64,000 nt of DNA, taken from assembly GCF_047461615.1 (NCBI RefSeq), contig NZ_JANSHI010000007.1:62001-126000 (forward strand), in the 5' to 3' direction. Numbering within the stretch: position 1 is the stretch's first letter; the number at the start of each line of letters is the position of its first letter. Source of the DNA: Thermostichus sp047461615 (GTDB lineage: Bacteria; Cyanobacteriota; Cyanobacteriia; Thermostichales; Thermostichaceae). The position numbers were made by a program, and so were the translations under genes. Of this stretch, positions 50,212 to 59,248 are shown one piece after another. The notes under the pieces are model-generated. The model worked only from the letters and a program-made list of their open reading frames with translations, did not search any database and was not told the DNA's origin.

Positions 50212-52218
50212 CTAGACCTGGGTGCTGGCGGATCCCAAAAGCAGCCAGCGGGATCCTTCGGCCTCCAGGGTCAACACCAGGGGGTTGGTATGGACAGCCT
50301 GCAGCTTCAGCCGCTCGGAAAAAGGGATGCGGTCGGCGGGCCGCAAGACTTGATAGGGGATCCCGGCAGCTTGCACGGCACTGAGGGAGCGCAGGTAGCT
50401 TTCGGAAGCGGCGTTGATCCCGCCCCCGTCCCAGAAGTGCCCAATGGAGAAAGCCGAAAGCAGGATCTCCCAAGCGCCATTGGCAGAGCCCCTAGAGGTC
50501 ATGGCTACCGCTCCCTCCAGACGGCGCAGGCCCTGCTGCCGCAGAAAAGGCAGCACCGTGCGCTCGGCCAGGCGGGGATCGCCGCTGTTGAGCAAGAGGT
50601 GGCGTCCTTCCGCCTGAATGACCAGAATGGGGATGGGGCCACTGGCCAAAGCGGTGATCTGAACTGGCGGCCCCGGCCACAACCTCGGCCCCAGCAAGAT
50701 GGCGGCCATGATCAGGGTAGTGCCCTGCCAGCGGAAAGCCCGTCGCCACTGCGGCCAAAAGGTGAGGGCCACCAGCGCCCCGTAGAGGAGCAGACACTGG
50801 AGCAGCGAGACCCTGCCGGTGTAGTAGGAACTTAAGGGCCAGCTGGCCATCCAGCTCACCCAGTTGATCAAGGGTGTGATCAAAAACGTCAGGGGCTGGG
50901 CCAGCAGGGATCCCAGGGCCGGCCAGAGCAAAGCCACAAAGGCCACCCCAAACCCGGCCACCAGCAGGGGCAGCAGTAGGATCAGCAGCAGCGGGTTGGC
51001 CAGCAGGGAATAGGTGGGGATGCGGCCAAAGATGGCCACTTGCAGCGGCAAGGTCCAGATCTGGGCGGCCAGAGGAACAGCCAAGGCGGTAGCCACTGCT
51101 GGGGGCAAGAAGTCCAAACGGAAAACAATGGGAGCTGTCCCCACCAGCAGGCCCAAGGTGGCGGCAAAGCTGAGCTGAAACCCCAGGTCTGTAATCCACT
51201 GTGGCTGATAGAGCAACAGCAAAACCGCTGCCACCAGCAGCGTTCCCAGGGGGTTGAGCCTAACTTTCCCCTCCAGCCGCGGCTCCGTCAGTACCAGCAT
51301 GGCCGCCACTCCCATCACTGCCGCCCGCAGCACCGAAGGGGTAAACCCTGTCAAGGTAAGGTAAACCCCCAAAACCGCCAGGAGGATCCCCTGCTGCAGG
51401 CGCACTGCCAGCCGCCGCGTTAGGACAAACACCACCCCCAGCAGTAGCGACACGTGAAACCCAGAAGCGGCCAGAACATGGGCCATGCCGATTTCTCGGA
51501 AGGCATCTTGCAAATCGAAGTCCAACTGGCCAGCCCGGGATCCCAGCACCAGCGAGGCCAAGAGGTTCCCCTGCCGCTCTCCCAGACCGGCGATGAACGC
51601 CTCCCGCACCCGCCGCCGCAACACCCAACCTCCCCAGACTTTTCCTCCCGGCTGCGGGATCACCTCGCGGGCGCTGAAACCGGCAAAAGCCCCCTGGCGC
51701 TGCAGGTAGGCTTGAAAGTCAAAGCTGCCCGGGTTCAAAGCCGGACTGGGAAGGTAGAGGGATCCCACCAGGCGCACCCGCTGGTTGGGATGGAGATCCC
51801 TGCCCTGGAGGGCTGCCGGGCTAGCAGTGACGTAGAGCTTGCCGCTCACCTGGCGGGCAGTGGAGTCGGCCTCCAGCACCTGCTCCGCCTCGAGCCAAAA
51901 CTGCTGCCGCTCGCCGCGGGTAGGACGGGGCTCCGAAAGGACGGTGCCCACCAGACTCATCTGCGCCTGCGGGGCTAGAAGGCTAATATCCGTCGGGCCG
52001 GGGAGAGGCTGCCGCCAGCCCAGGTAGGCCCAGGCCAGGCAGCCCACCAACCCCGCCGCCAGCCAGGTGCGCCCCAAGCGCGGTCGTTGCCGGTAGACCA
52101 GGGATCCCACTAGCCCCAGCCCTAGAGGGATCCCCCACCCCCAGCCGCTCACTGCCGGCCAGGCCCGCAGCAACAGGCCTAGGATCCAGCCCAGCCCCAG
52201 CAGGTAGGTTCTCTCCAT
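50212..52218 (-). CDS. comEC: DNA uptake channel ComEC, truncated by an in-frame TAG
   Basis: 668 residues. Inner-membrane DNA uptake channel of natural transformation. N-terminal helices and an OB-like DUF4131 domain (about 40-200), then the polytopic Competence domain starting with MAHVLAASGFHVSLLLGV, and a C-terminal metallo-beta-lactamase-like domain that has lost HxHxDH (AMTSRGSANGAW at that place). The frame stops at TAG 50212-50214 but continues in sense for 81 more codons. ATG at 52218. PilD, also needed for type IV pili and competence, is 500 bases away. Confidence 0.85.
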   Translation of the reverse strand: MERTYLLGLGWILGLLLRAWPAVSGWGWGIPLGLGLVGSLVYRQRPRLGRTWLAAGLVGCLAWAYLGWRQPLPGPTDISLLAPQAQMSLVGTVLSEPRPTRGERQQFWLEAEQVLEADSTARQVSGKLYVTASPAALQGRDLHPNQRVRLVGSLYLPSPALNPGSFDFQAYLQRQGAFAGFSAREVIPQPGGKVWGGWVLRRRVREAFIAGLGERQGNLLASLVLGSRAGQLDFDLQDAFREIGMAHVLAASGFHVSLLLGVVFVLTRRLAVRLQQGILLAVLGVYLTLTGFTPSVLRAAVMGVAAMLVLTEPRLEGKVRLNPLGTLLVAAVLLLLYQPQWITDLGFQLSFAATLGLLVGTAPIVFRLDFLPPAVATALAVPLAAQIWTLPLQVAIFGRIPTYSLLANPLLLILLLPLLVAGFGVAFVALLWPALGSLLAQPLTFLITPLINWVSWMASWPLSSYYTGRVSLLQCLLLYGALVALTFWPQWRRAFRWQGTTLIMAAILLGPRLWPGPPVQITALASGPIPILVIQAEGRHLLLNSGDPRLAERTVLPFLRQQGLRRLEGAVAMTSRGSANGAWEILLSAFSIGHFWDGGGINAASESYLRSLSAVQAAGIPYQVLRPADRIPFSERLKLQAVHTNPLVLTLEAEGSRWLLLGSASTQV

Positions 52219-52432
52219 CTGCTCTCAGCGCGCTTGCCCCCACTGTACTCTCCTACCCAAGCGGGATCTATAGCCCTGTCTTAACCTGCCCTGCTGGCTA
52301 CCCCCCCAGCTCAAGCTCGTTTGGCGACCTCTCTCGGTTCCTTGCCGGTCAACTTCCTGAATTGGGAAATAAAGATGGATGGCCCACCGGCTCTGCGCCG
52401 CGATATCCTAAGGATCGAACCACCAGCAGGGG

Positions 52433-52645
52433 GTGAGACTGCTCATGGACAGCACTTTGCTACAAGCAGCTCGCCAGATCTACCAGCTTCATCTTCAGCA
52501 CCGCCCAGAGGTGGTGGAGCAGCCACCGCGGGGCGTGGTTATCCATCGCCGTACCCTGCGGGGCGACTTGATTTTCTCGGAGTTTCCCATTCTCTTGCCT
52601 CAGGAGACCTTTATTCCCTTGCAGCAGTTGGAGCCGCTGCGCTGA
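52433..52645 (+). CDS. Small hypothetical protein upstream of pilD
   Basis: 70 residues from GTG at 52433, or 66 from ATG at 52445. Begins with an amphipathic helix (STLLQAARQIYQLHLQHRP), then a beta-rich segment (RGVVIHRRTLRGDLIFSEFPILLPQETFIPLQQLEPL). AGGGGG stands 11 bases before the ATG. Not recognised. Same strand as pilD, 76 bases before it, so possibly one transcript. Confidence 0.5.
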   Translation: MRLLMDSTLLQAARQIYQLHLQHRPEVVEQPPRGVVIHRRTLRGDLIFSEFPILLPQETFIPLQQLEPLR

Positions 52646-52721
52646 AGCCCTGCTCCCCTGCCCATCTGGAGGGTGTACGCTATACGATGGCAGAGTTAGT
52701 CTTTGTTGCCTGGGAACGGCG

Positions 52722-53567
52722 GTGAGGGCAGACTTCCCGGCCAGCGCCTGGGAACTGCGCCTGTTGGGTTGGGTGCTGGTGCTGATCCTAGGGGCCTGCG
52801 TGGGCAGCTTTATCAACGTGGTGGTCTACCGCCTGCCTCGGGGTCTCTCTCTACTCTATCCTGGCTCCCACTGTCCCCACTGCAAGACGCCCCTAGGGCC
52901 GACGGAGAACCTCCCCATCCTAGGCTGGTTCTGGCTAGGTGGTCGCTGCCGTCACTGCGGGAATCCCATCGCCTGGCGCTACCCTGCCGTCGAGGCCTTG
53001 ACCATGGGTCTGTTTGGCCTCAGCGTTGGGGTTCTGGGATTTTCTCCCCGCGGGATCCTCACCTGCTTGTTGTTGGGCTGGCTGCTGGTGCTAGCCCTGG
53101 TTGACCTGGATACATTTTTGCTGCCAGAAGCGCTCACCCGCTCCGGCCTACTGGCAGGACTGCTGGCCCGCTTGGTGCTGCCTTGGCTAGAGGGATCCAG
53201 ATCCCTGGCCGCTACAGGCTCGTCTTTGGTGGCTGGGATTGCAGGCGCGGTGCTGGGCATTTGGCTGGTGGAAGGCATTGGTTGGGTGGCCCGCCAAGTT
53301 TTGCGGCGGGAGGCCATGGGCGGAGGAGATGGCAAGTTGCTGGCCCTCATTGGCATGTGGCTGGGCTGGCAGGGGGTGGTCGTGACCTTCCTTTTGGGTT
53401 CCGCGTTGGGCTTGCTGGTTAGCTTATTGGCCATGGCCAGAGGACGAGCTCGCCTGGGCAAACCTGTTCCCTTTGGACCCTACCTGGCTCTAGGCGGGGC
53501 TGTGGCTGCCTTGGCAGGATCCCCGTTGGTCGAAGCCTACTTGCGCTGGGTCAACCTGCTGGAGTAG
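52722..53567 (+). CDS. pilD: Prepilin peptidase / N-methyltransferase
   Basis: 281 residues, GTG start. Polytopic aspartic protease that cleaves type IV prepilins and methylates the new N terminus. Cytoplasmic zinc loop with two Cys pairs CPHC and CRHC (about 51-75), first catalytic Asp in LVDLDTFLLP and second in GGGDGKLLALIG. N-terminal GACVGSFINVVVYRLP is diagnostic. Overlaps the convergent DciA gene by 17 bases. Confidence 0.94.
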   Translation: MRADFPASAWELRLLGWVLVLILGACVGSFINVVVYRLPRGLSLLYPGSHCPHCKTPLGPTENLPILGWFWLGGRCRHCGNPIAWRYPAVEALTMGLFGLSVGVLGFSPRGILTCLLLGWLLVLALVDLDTFLLPEALTRSGLLAGLLARLVLPWLEGSRSLAATGSSLVAGIAGAVLGIWLVEGIGWVARQVLRREAMGGGDGKLLALIGMWLGWQGVVVTFLLGSALGLLVSLLAMARGRARLGKPVPFGPYLALGGAVAALAGSPLVEAYLRWVNLLE

Positions 53568-54195
53568 ACGCTATTCCTGCAGGCGGCAACTCTCTGGGGT
53601 AGCGGCGGCTGGATCCACGCAAGGACTGGCGATGGCAAAACCCACAGACCAACCAACGCTCCAGCTCGGCAGCAGGGGTGGGGCAGCCGCAGGCAGGGCA
53701 GGGAAACAGGTTTTGCTGGGTTTGTTGCCGTTTCACTAGCCGAGCCCAGCGCTCGAAGGCAGCTTTGGCCTCTTCAGAAGAGGGAGATAAGCTGGAGCGG
53801 CGAGGGGTGGTAGGCCGCTTGGGAGTTGAGGATACAGGGGGAGGGGGGTAGAACCTGTCCACCAGTTCCGCATCGGAGGCAAAAGAGTTAGCCAAGCCCG
53901 ACCTCGCATGCCAAGCGGCAGGGCTAAAGCGGATATCCGCGAGGGGAGGGTGGAGGCGGCTGTTAAGTTTCTTGAGAATCCGTTGGCGCTGGAAGGTGAG
54001 GTTCTGAGCCCAAGCAGGGGTAGAAGTGGCCACCTGCAGCACCTGGCGGCGCAGGTTGACCGGGTAGGTTTGCGCGGCTACCGCTTCTCCCACCACTTCC
54101 GGCCAGATCTGCCGCAGGGTCTGCATTTGGTTGAGCTCGGCCCAAAGGGGGTGGCCGCTGAAACTGGCCAACACACGCTCCAGGCTTTGCAGCAT
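53551..54195 (-). CDS. dciA: DciA-like (DUF721) protein with C-terminal zinc ribbon
   Basis: 214 residues. N-terminal DUF721 domain (about 1-95): LWAELNQMQTLRQIWPEVVGEAVAAQTYPVNLRRQVLQVATSTPAWAQNLTF, the KH-like fold of DciA, which loads the replicative helicase DnaB in bacteria lacking DnaC/DnaI. Then a Pro/Ser linker and a C-terminal zinc ribbon CPACG...CGFCH (about 166-190). The ribbon is an addition to the common DciA. ATG at 54195; 17 bases before the MscS stop side. Confidence 0.82.
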   Translation of the reverse strand: MLQSLERVLASFSGHPLWAELNQMQTLRQIWPEVVGEAVAAQTYPVNLRRQVLQVATSTPAWAQNLTFQRQRILKKLNSRLHPPLADIRFSPAAWHARSGLANSFASDAELVDRFYPPPPVSSTPKRPTTPRRSSLSPSSEEAKAAFERWARLVKRQQTQQNLFPCPACGCPTPAAELERWLVCGFCHRQSLRGSSRRYPRELPPAGIASTPAG

Positions 54196-54212
54196 GGTGT
54201 CTCTCCCTAACC

Positions 54213-56018
54213 CTAATCCTTGTCTTCCGAGAACTGGGCTGCTTCGCTGAGGGCCGACTGGATAGAAGCAGCGTCAGGCAGAGAACGGGATCCGCCGTTG
54301 CGGCTGAGGGAAACCAGTCCTTCCAAGCTGCGGATGTGGATGTCTTGCTGGGGGAAGGGGATGCGGATCCCGCGCCGCCGAAACTCGGCCTCGATGGCGA
54401 AGTTGAGCTCGCTAATCAAGACAAATTGGTCCTGAGGACGGTTGATCCACACCAACAGTTCAAAGTTAAGGGAAGAAGGCCCAAAAGATCTAAGCCACAC
54501 CTGCGGGGGCGGGTTGGTCAGAACCCGCGGATTTCCCCTAGCAACGGCAAGTAGGGCTTCGGTAACCACCTTTGTGTCGGAGCCATAGGCTACGCCCACG
54601 GGAATGTGGATGCGGCAGCGGGGATCCCGGTAGCTCCAGTTCACCACCTTTGACTCGGTGAAGCGAGAGTTGGGCACAATGACAAAGATGCGATCCAAGG
54701 TGCGTAGGACAGTAGCCCGCGGGCCAATGTGCTCTACTGTGCCAAGCAAGTTGTCCACTTCGACTAGATCCCCAATCTGGATGGGACGCTCTAGGAGGAT
54801 GGCGAGGTAGCTAATGTAGTTGTTGGAAAGGTTTTGCAGGCCAAAGCCAATTCCTAAGCCCACCGCCCCTGCAATCACAGCCAAGGAGCTGAGGTTGAGG
54901 CCGCTAAAGGGCAGCACTAGCAGGATCCCAAATAGGGTGAGGACGTATTTGAAGATGGCCGCCGTCGACTCCTGGGTGCCCAAGTCCAGCCCAAGGCGAC
55001 CCAAAAACCGCTGCTTTAAGCCAACGCTGATATAGTGGGCAACCGTAAAGACCAAAGTGGCCAGGACAAAGAAGACCAATAGGCTAGCGATGGAAACATT
55101 GGAATTGGGCAGCGGCTGCGTGAGAACGCCCAGTGCTGTGTCCACCACCTGCCCCAAGCGCGCGTAAAAAGCCCGCTGAAAGGGCCGCAGGGCGGGTATG
55201 AAGCTAATGCTGCGGTCCAGCGAGATGCCGGCAATAAGCATTGCTCCTAGGCTGCGCAGCAGGGATCCTCCCATGTCGATCCAGCTTCCCCAACTTGGGT
55301 CAGCCCGGAGCTCTAGCCACCTCTGCAGGCGGACGAGGCTACGGTCGAACAGCCGCCAGAGAAAGAACCCCACAGCCACGCTGGCCAGCCCAGCCAAGGT
55401 AGTGAGTACTAGCACGCGCGGATCTCGCGTCCGCTGCAGATCCAGCCGATCCTGCCGGTACTCGGCGATGGCTTGTTCCAGCCGCCGTGCCCAACTGTTG
55501 GCCACCAGACGCACATCGTTGAGGCTTACCTGAGCCAGCGGCACCCTGCGCTCGGCAGCCGCATCGGCATAGGTGACGGTAAACAAGTACCGTTGGGTGG
55601 CCTCAAAGCGGCCTCTTTCTCCCAGCCGGAGAACGTACTGCCCATTGGCATCCTGAGCCACCCGCACCTCTGGCTCCGGCAACTGGCCCTCTTCCAAAAA
55701 GCGCTCGATGATTGCCCGCACATTATCAGCCCGCACGTCGCTGGGGTATTCTGCCGTTTGCAGGCGAAACACCGGGACTCCCCCCACTAGCACTGCTGTG
55801 CCCTCTTGGCCAGTCAACGGGATCCCCAGCGGGGTTGGGGAAGGGGCTCCCTCGGGGGCAGGATCCCGCAGCTCAAGTGCCTGCGCCAGGCGGTTCTCAA
55901 AGGGGGCAGAGAGGGCAGGGGAAAGCCAGAGACCGATCCCCATCGTCAGCCCCAGCGCGAGTACAGCCCCCTTCAGCAAGAGGGAATCTTGAATGGCTCG
56001 GCGGAGGCGAACATCCAT
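54213..56018 (-). CDS. MscS-family mechanosensitive channel
   Basis: 601 residues from ATG at 56018 (an ATG at 56057 adds 13). N-terminal signal/helix, a periplasmic region of about 150 residues (VRADNVRAIIERFLEEGQLPEPEVR...), a helix pair, then the MscS core: pore helix AVIAGAVGLGIGFGLQNLSNNYISYLAILLERPIQIGDLVEV, and the beta domain VEHIGPRATVLRTLDRIFVIVPNS. C-terminal domain ends RGIRIPFPQQDIHI. Osmotic release valve or ion channel of the large MscS/MscM type. Confidence 0.9.
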   Translation of the reverse strand: MDVRLRRAIQDSLLLKGAVLALGLTMGIGLWLSPALSAPFENRLAQALELRDPAPEGAPSPTPLGIPLTGQEGTAVLVGGVPVFRLQTAEYPSDVRADNVRAIIERFLEEGQLPEPEVRVAQDANGQYVLRLGERGRFEATQRYLFTVTYADAAAERRVPLAQVSLNDVRLVANSWARRLEQAIAEYRQDRLDLQRTRDPRVLVLTTLAGLASVAVGFFLWRLFDRSLVRLQRWLELRADPSWGSWIDMGGSLLRSLGAMLIAGISLDRSISFIPALRPFQRAFYARLGQVVDTALGVLTQPLPNSNVSIASLLVFFVLATLVFTVAHYISVGLKQRFLGRLGLDLGTQESTAAIFKYVLTLFGILLVLPFSGLNLSSLAVIAGAVGLGIGFGLQNLSNNYISYLAILLERPIQIGDLVEVDNLLGTVEHIGPRATVLRTLDRIFVIVPNSRFTESKVVNWSYRDPRCRIHIPVGVAYGSDTKVVTEALLAVARGNPRVLTNPPPQVWLRSFGPSSLNFELLVWINRPQDQFVLISELNFAIEAEFRRRGIRIPFPQQDIHIRSLEGLVSLSRNGGSRSLPDAASIQSALSEAAQFSEDKD

Positions 56019-56101
56019 GGTTTCAGGAATCCTGAGGAGGCTTGGCGGTATGCCCATGGTGGCACAAGCAGGTCCTGCGGCTGGGGAGGCAGGCTGGGAG
56101 T

Positions 56102-58189
56102 TTAGGCACTCCGAGGGTGGCCCAAAAGCCGTTGGCGCAGCTTTTTAATTTGGTCGCGCAGCTGGGCAGCCTCTTCAAATTCCAAGTTTTTAGCTGCCGC
56201 TTTCATCTTCGCATCTAGCTCGCTAATGAGCTCTGGAATTTTGGAGAGAGGGATCTCATCCAGCGCAGGCAAGGCTTTTTCCAGATCCTTGCCCTTGAGT
56301 TTGCGGGAGATGGCTAAAAAAGACAAAATGGCGTTGCTGTTTTTCTTAACGATGGGCTTAGGGGTGATGTTGTGCTGGCGATTGTATTCCAACTGAATTT
56401 GGCGGCGGCGCTGGGTTTCGGCAATCGCTCTTGCCATGCTGCCAGTCAGCGTGTCAGCATACATCACCACCATGCCGCGGACATGGCGCGCTGCCCGCCC
56501 AATCATCTGGATTAGGGATCGCTCCGCCCGCAAAAATCCCTCTTTATCTGCATCCAAAATGGCCACCAAGGAGACTTCTGGCAGATCCAACCCCTCCCGC
56601 AACAAATTGACCCCCACCAGGACATCAAAAGCTCCTTCCCGAAAATCTTGGAGGATCTCAATGCGCTCGATGGGGGTAATCTCAGAGTGCAAATAGCGAA
56701 CCCGGATCCCGCATTCCTGCAAGTACTCCGTGAGATCTTCAGCCATGCGTTTGGTAAGGGTGGTCACAATGACCCGTTCCGGGAAGCCCTGCTGCGAGCG
56801 CTCTAGGCGCAGGTAGATTTCTGAGAGCAGATCCTCCACTTGACCGGCTGTGGGGCGGACATGCACTTCTGGATCTACGACACCGGTAGGCCGAATAACT
56901 TGTTCTACAACCCGGCCTGTGCCCGGTATGTAGAACTTCAGGGGTTTGCCATTTTCCACCACGGTTTCAAACTGAGCTTCGCTTTGTTCTAATTCCCAGT
57001 TGCCGGGCGTGGCGGAAACAAAGATGCATTGGTGGACTTTGGCCCAAAATTCCTCGGCTTTAAGGGGGCGATTGTCAAGGGCGCTGGGCAGGCGAAAGCC
57101 GTGATCCACCAGCACCTGTTTGCGGGCGCGATCCCCATTGTACATGCCCCGGATTTGCGGCACGGTAACGTGGGATTCGTCCACCACCAAGAGCCAATCG
57201 TTGGCCTGGAAGTAGTCCACCAAGCAAGCAGGCGGCTCCCCTTCCTTGCGCCCCGTCAAATGCCGGGAGTAGTTTTCAATGCCGTTGCAGTAGCCCACCT
57301 CCCTCAGCATTTCCAAATCGGAGCGGGTGCGCTGCTCCAGCCGCTGAGCTTCTAAAAGCTTGCCCTGGCGGCGAAAGAGATCTAGCTGCTCTTCCAGCTC
57401 TTCCTCAATGCTGCGGATGGCCTGTTCTAGTCGCTCTTCGGGTGTTACAAAGTGGCGAGCTGGATAAACCCTGAGGGCGCTGACGCTGGTGAGGATCGCG
57501 CCTGTCACCGGGTCAAGGAGGCGAATGGCCTCGATCTCATCGCCAAAAAACTCAATGCGAATTACTCTATCCTCATAGGCAGGCACAATTTCCAGCACAT
57601 CCCCTTTGACGCGAAACCGCCCCCGCGCCAGTTCCAGATCATTGCGCTCGTACTGGATGCCGACCAGATCCCGCAAGACCTGCCGTTGGTCAATTCGTTG
57701 GCCCACTTTAAAGGGGATAGAAGCCTTTAGGTATTCCTCCGGCATGCCCAAGCCGTAGAGGCAGCTTACGGAAGCCACAACAATGACATCCCGCCGTTCA
57801 AAGAGGGAGCGGGTAGCCGAGTGCCGCAGCATGTCAATTTCTTCGTTAATGGAAGAAGACTTGGCGATGTAGGTGTCGGTGCTGGGCAAATAGGCTTCCG
57901 GTTGGTAGTAGTCGTAGTAGCTGATGAAATACTCGACAGCATTGTAGGGAAAAAGCTCGCGCAGCTCGTTGCACAGTTGTGCAGCCAAGGTTTTGTTGGG
58001 GGCCATCACCAGGGTTGGCCTGCCAATCTGCTGGATAGTATGGGCAATGGTAAAGGTTTTGCCAGTTCCGGTTGCCCCTAGCAGAGTTTGAAAGCGATGG
58101 CCCTCTAAAATAGACTGCACCAAGCCAGCAATTGCCTGAGGCTGATCCCCGGTGGGCTGGTAGGGGGAAACCAGTTGAAACTCAGACAT
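56102..58189 (-). CDS. uvrB: Excinuclease ABC subunit B
   Basis: 695 residues. Damage-verifying helicase of nucleotide excision repair. Walker A LLGATGTGKTFT, beta-hairpin around YYDYYQPEAYLP, DESHVTVPQIRGMYNGDR, helicase motifs VGVNLLREGLDLPEVSLVAILDADKEGF and QMIGRAARH, and the C-terminal UVR motif SELDAKMKAAAKNLEFEEAAQLRDQIKKL. Full length. 12 bases downstream of the HTH-type gene, same strand. Confidence 0.97.
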   Translation of the reverse strand: MSEFQLVSPYQPTGDQPQAIAGLVQSILEGHRFQTLLGATGTGKTFTIAHTIQQIGRPTLVMAPNKTLAAQLCNELRELFPYNAVEYFISYYDYYQPEAYLPSTDTYIAKSSSINEEIDMLRHSATRSLFERRDVIVVASVSCLYGLGMPEEYLKASIPFKVGQRIDQRQVLRDLVGIQYERNDLELARGRFRVKGDVLEIVPAYEDRVIRIEFFGDEIEAIRLLDPVTGAILTSVSALRVYPARHFVTPEERLEQAIRSIEEELEEQLDLFRRQGKLLEAQRLEQRTRSDLEMLREVGYCNGIENYSRHLTGRKEGEPPACLVDYFQANDWLLVVDESHVTVPQIRGMYNGDRARKQVLVDHGFRLPSALDNRPLKAEEFWAKVHQCIFVSATPGNWELEQSEAQFETVVENGKPLKFYIPGTGRVVEQVIRPTGVVDPEVHVRPTAGQVEDLLSEIYLRLERSQQGFPERVIVTTLTKRMAEDLTEYLQECGIRVRYLHSEITPIERIEILQDFREGAFDVLVGVNLLREGLDLPEVSLVAILDADKEGFLRAERSLIQMIGRAARHVRGMVVMYADTLTGSMARAIAETQRRRQIQLEYNRQHNITPKPIVKKNSNAILSFLAISRKLKGKDLEKALPALDEIPLSKIPELISELDAKMKAAAKNLEFEEAAQLRDQIKKLRQRLLGHPRSA

Positions 58190-58201
58190 AGGCCTAACCC
58201 T

Positions 58202-58978
58202 TTACAAGCTGTAGATTTGTCCATCTACCAGCAGATGAGTGATGCCTTTCTTTTGCAACTGCGAGCGCACAATTCCCAGAATGTAGCCGGGAAAGTGGAT
58301 GACCCGGTAGGGCGGGTGGGTGTTGCTGCCTCGGCGGCTCATTTCGCAAAAGCGCCGGGCCACCTTGTGGTTGTCAAAAACGGGCAGCGTATTGGCATTC
58401 TCGATCCCTTCCAAGGATCCCGGCCCCAAAAATTCCTTGAGGGGGCGGGTGGCCAATTCTTGGTAGCGGTCCACCACTACGTAGCAGGTCTCGGGCAGCT
58501 CCAGCTCCTCCAGGGGAAGCACCTGAATTTGATGGACAGGCCCAGCGAGGGGATCTGGCTCTGCTTCGGCGTCCTCCGGAAGATCGTCACTGGTGTCTTC
58601 CTCCTCTTCCGCTTCATCGTCGTCTTCTTCTGCAGCCAGATCTTCCTGCAGCTCAGCCACCAGGTGGGCTGGCAGCGCTTCAGGGGGCAGTTCTGCTCCT
58701 TCGCCCGCCTGACTAGAGGCGTCCTCTGGAGACAAAACCTGTTGTGGCTGGGGCATCTCTTCCTTGTCCCTGTCTTTGCGGCGGGCTGCTAAGCGTCTGA
58801 GCTGGATTAGCTGCTGGTACTCGTCAGGAGGGATATTTTCCTTGAGAACGCGGGTGATGGTGGCGAGGCTGACGCGGAATTGCTCCGCCAGTTCAGCAAC
58901 AGTAGCTACCGAGTCGCGGTAGGCATTGACGATCTGCTGTTGTTCTTGCTTTGACAGTTTGCTGCGAGCCATCGCCAT
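58202..58978 (-). CDS. HTH protein with acidic linker, cyanobacterial
   Basis: 258 residues. N-terminal helix-turn-helix (about 8-50): LSKQEQQQIVNAYRDSVATVAELAEQFRVSLATITRVLKENI, like transposase or sigma-type HTH units. A very acidic linker (about 105-145) follows, then a conserved-looking C-terminal domain (VVVDRYQELATRPLKEFLGPGSL, IENANTLPVFDNHKVARRFCEMSRR, QKKGITHLLVDGQIYSL). A second ATG at residue 3 is equally good. Probably a DNA-binding protein; target unknown. Likely co-transcribed with uvrB. Confidence 0.75.
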   Translation of the reverse strand: MAMARSKLSKQEQQQIVNAYRDSVATVAELAEQFRVSLATITRVLKENIPPDEYQQLIQLRRLAARRKDRDKEEMPQPQQVLSPEDASSQAGEGAELPPEALPAHLVAELQEDLAAEEDDDEAEEEEDTSDDLPEDAEAEPDPLAGPVHQIQVLPLEELELPETCYVVVDRYQELATRPLKEFLGPGSLEGIENANTLPVFDNHKVARRFCEMSRRGSNTHPPYRVIHFPGYILGIVRSQLQKKGITHLLVDGQIYSL

Positions 58979-59248
58979 TCACCCCCTCCCAAAAGTTCTT
59001 ATGGGCAGGTGGCGTTGACCGGCAACCCGCCTGAGGCCGACGGCCAGTGCTTCCCAGTCTAACCCCTTGCCACTCAAGACGCGGCTCCTTTTGAGCGAAA
59101 AGCGTGCCCATTCAAAATGCAGGCCAGGGGAGCGAGCAGGCAAGGGGCATCAGGGGTGTAGAGCGGTGATCAAGTCCGCTTGGTTGAGCAGCAAGTCTGG
59201 TGGGCGGCAGTCCACAAGCGTTGGAAATTGGAGGAGCTCCTCAACCCT

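Noticed and set aside
52321..52725. 134-codon frame ahead of pilD
   Set aside because: Low-complexity Ala/Pro/Gly translation overlapping a more protein-like 70-codon frame in another phase.
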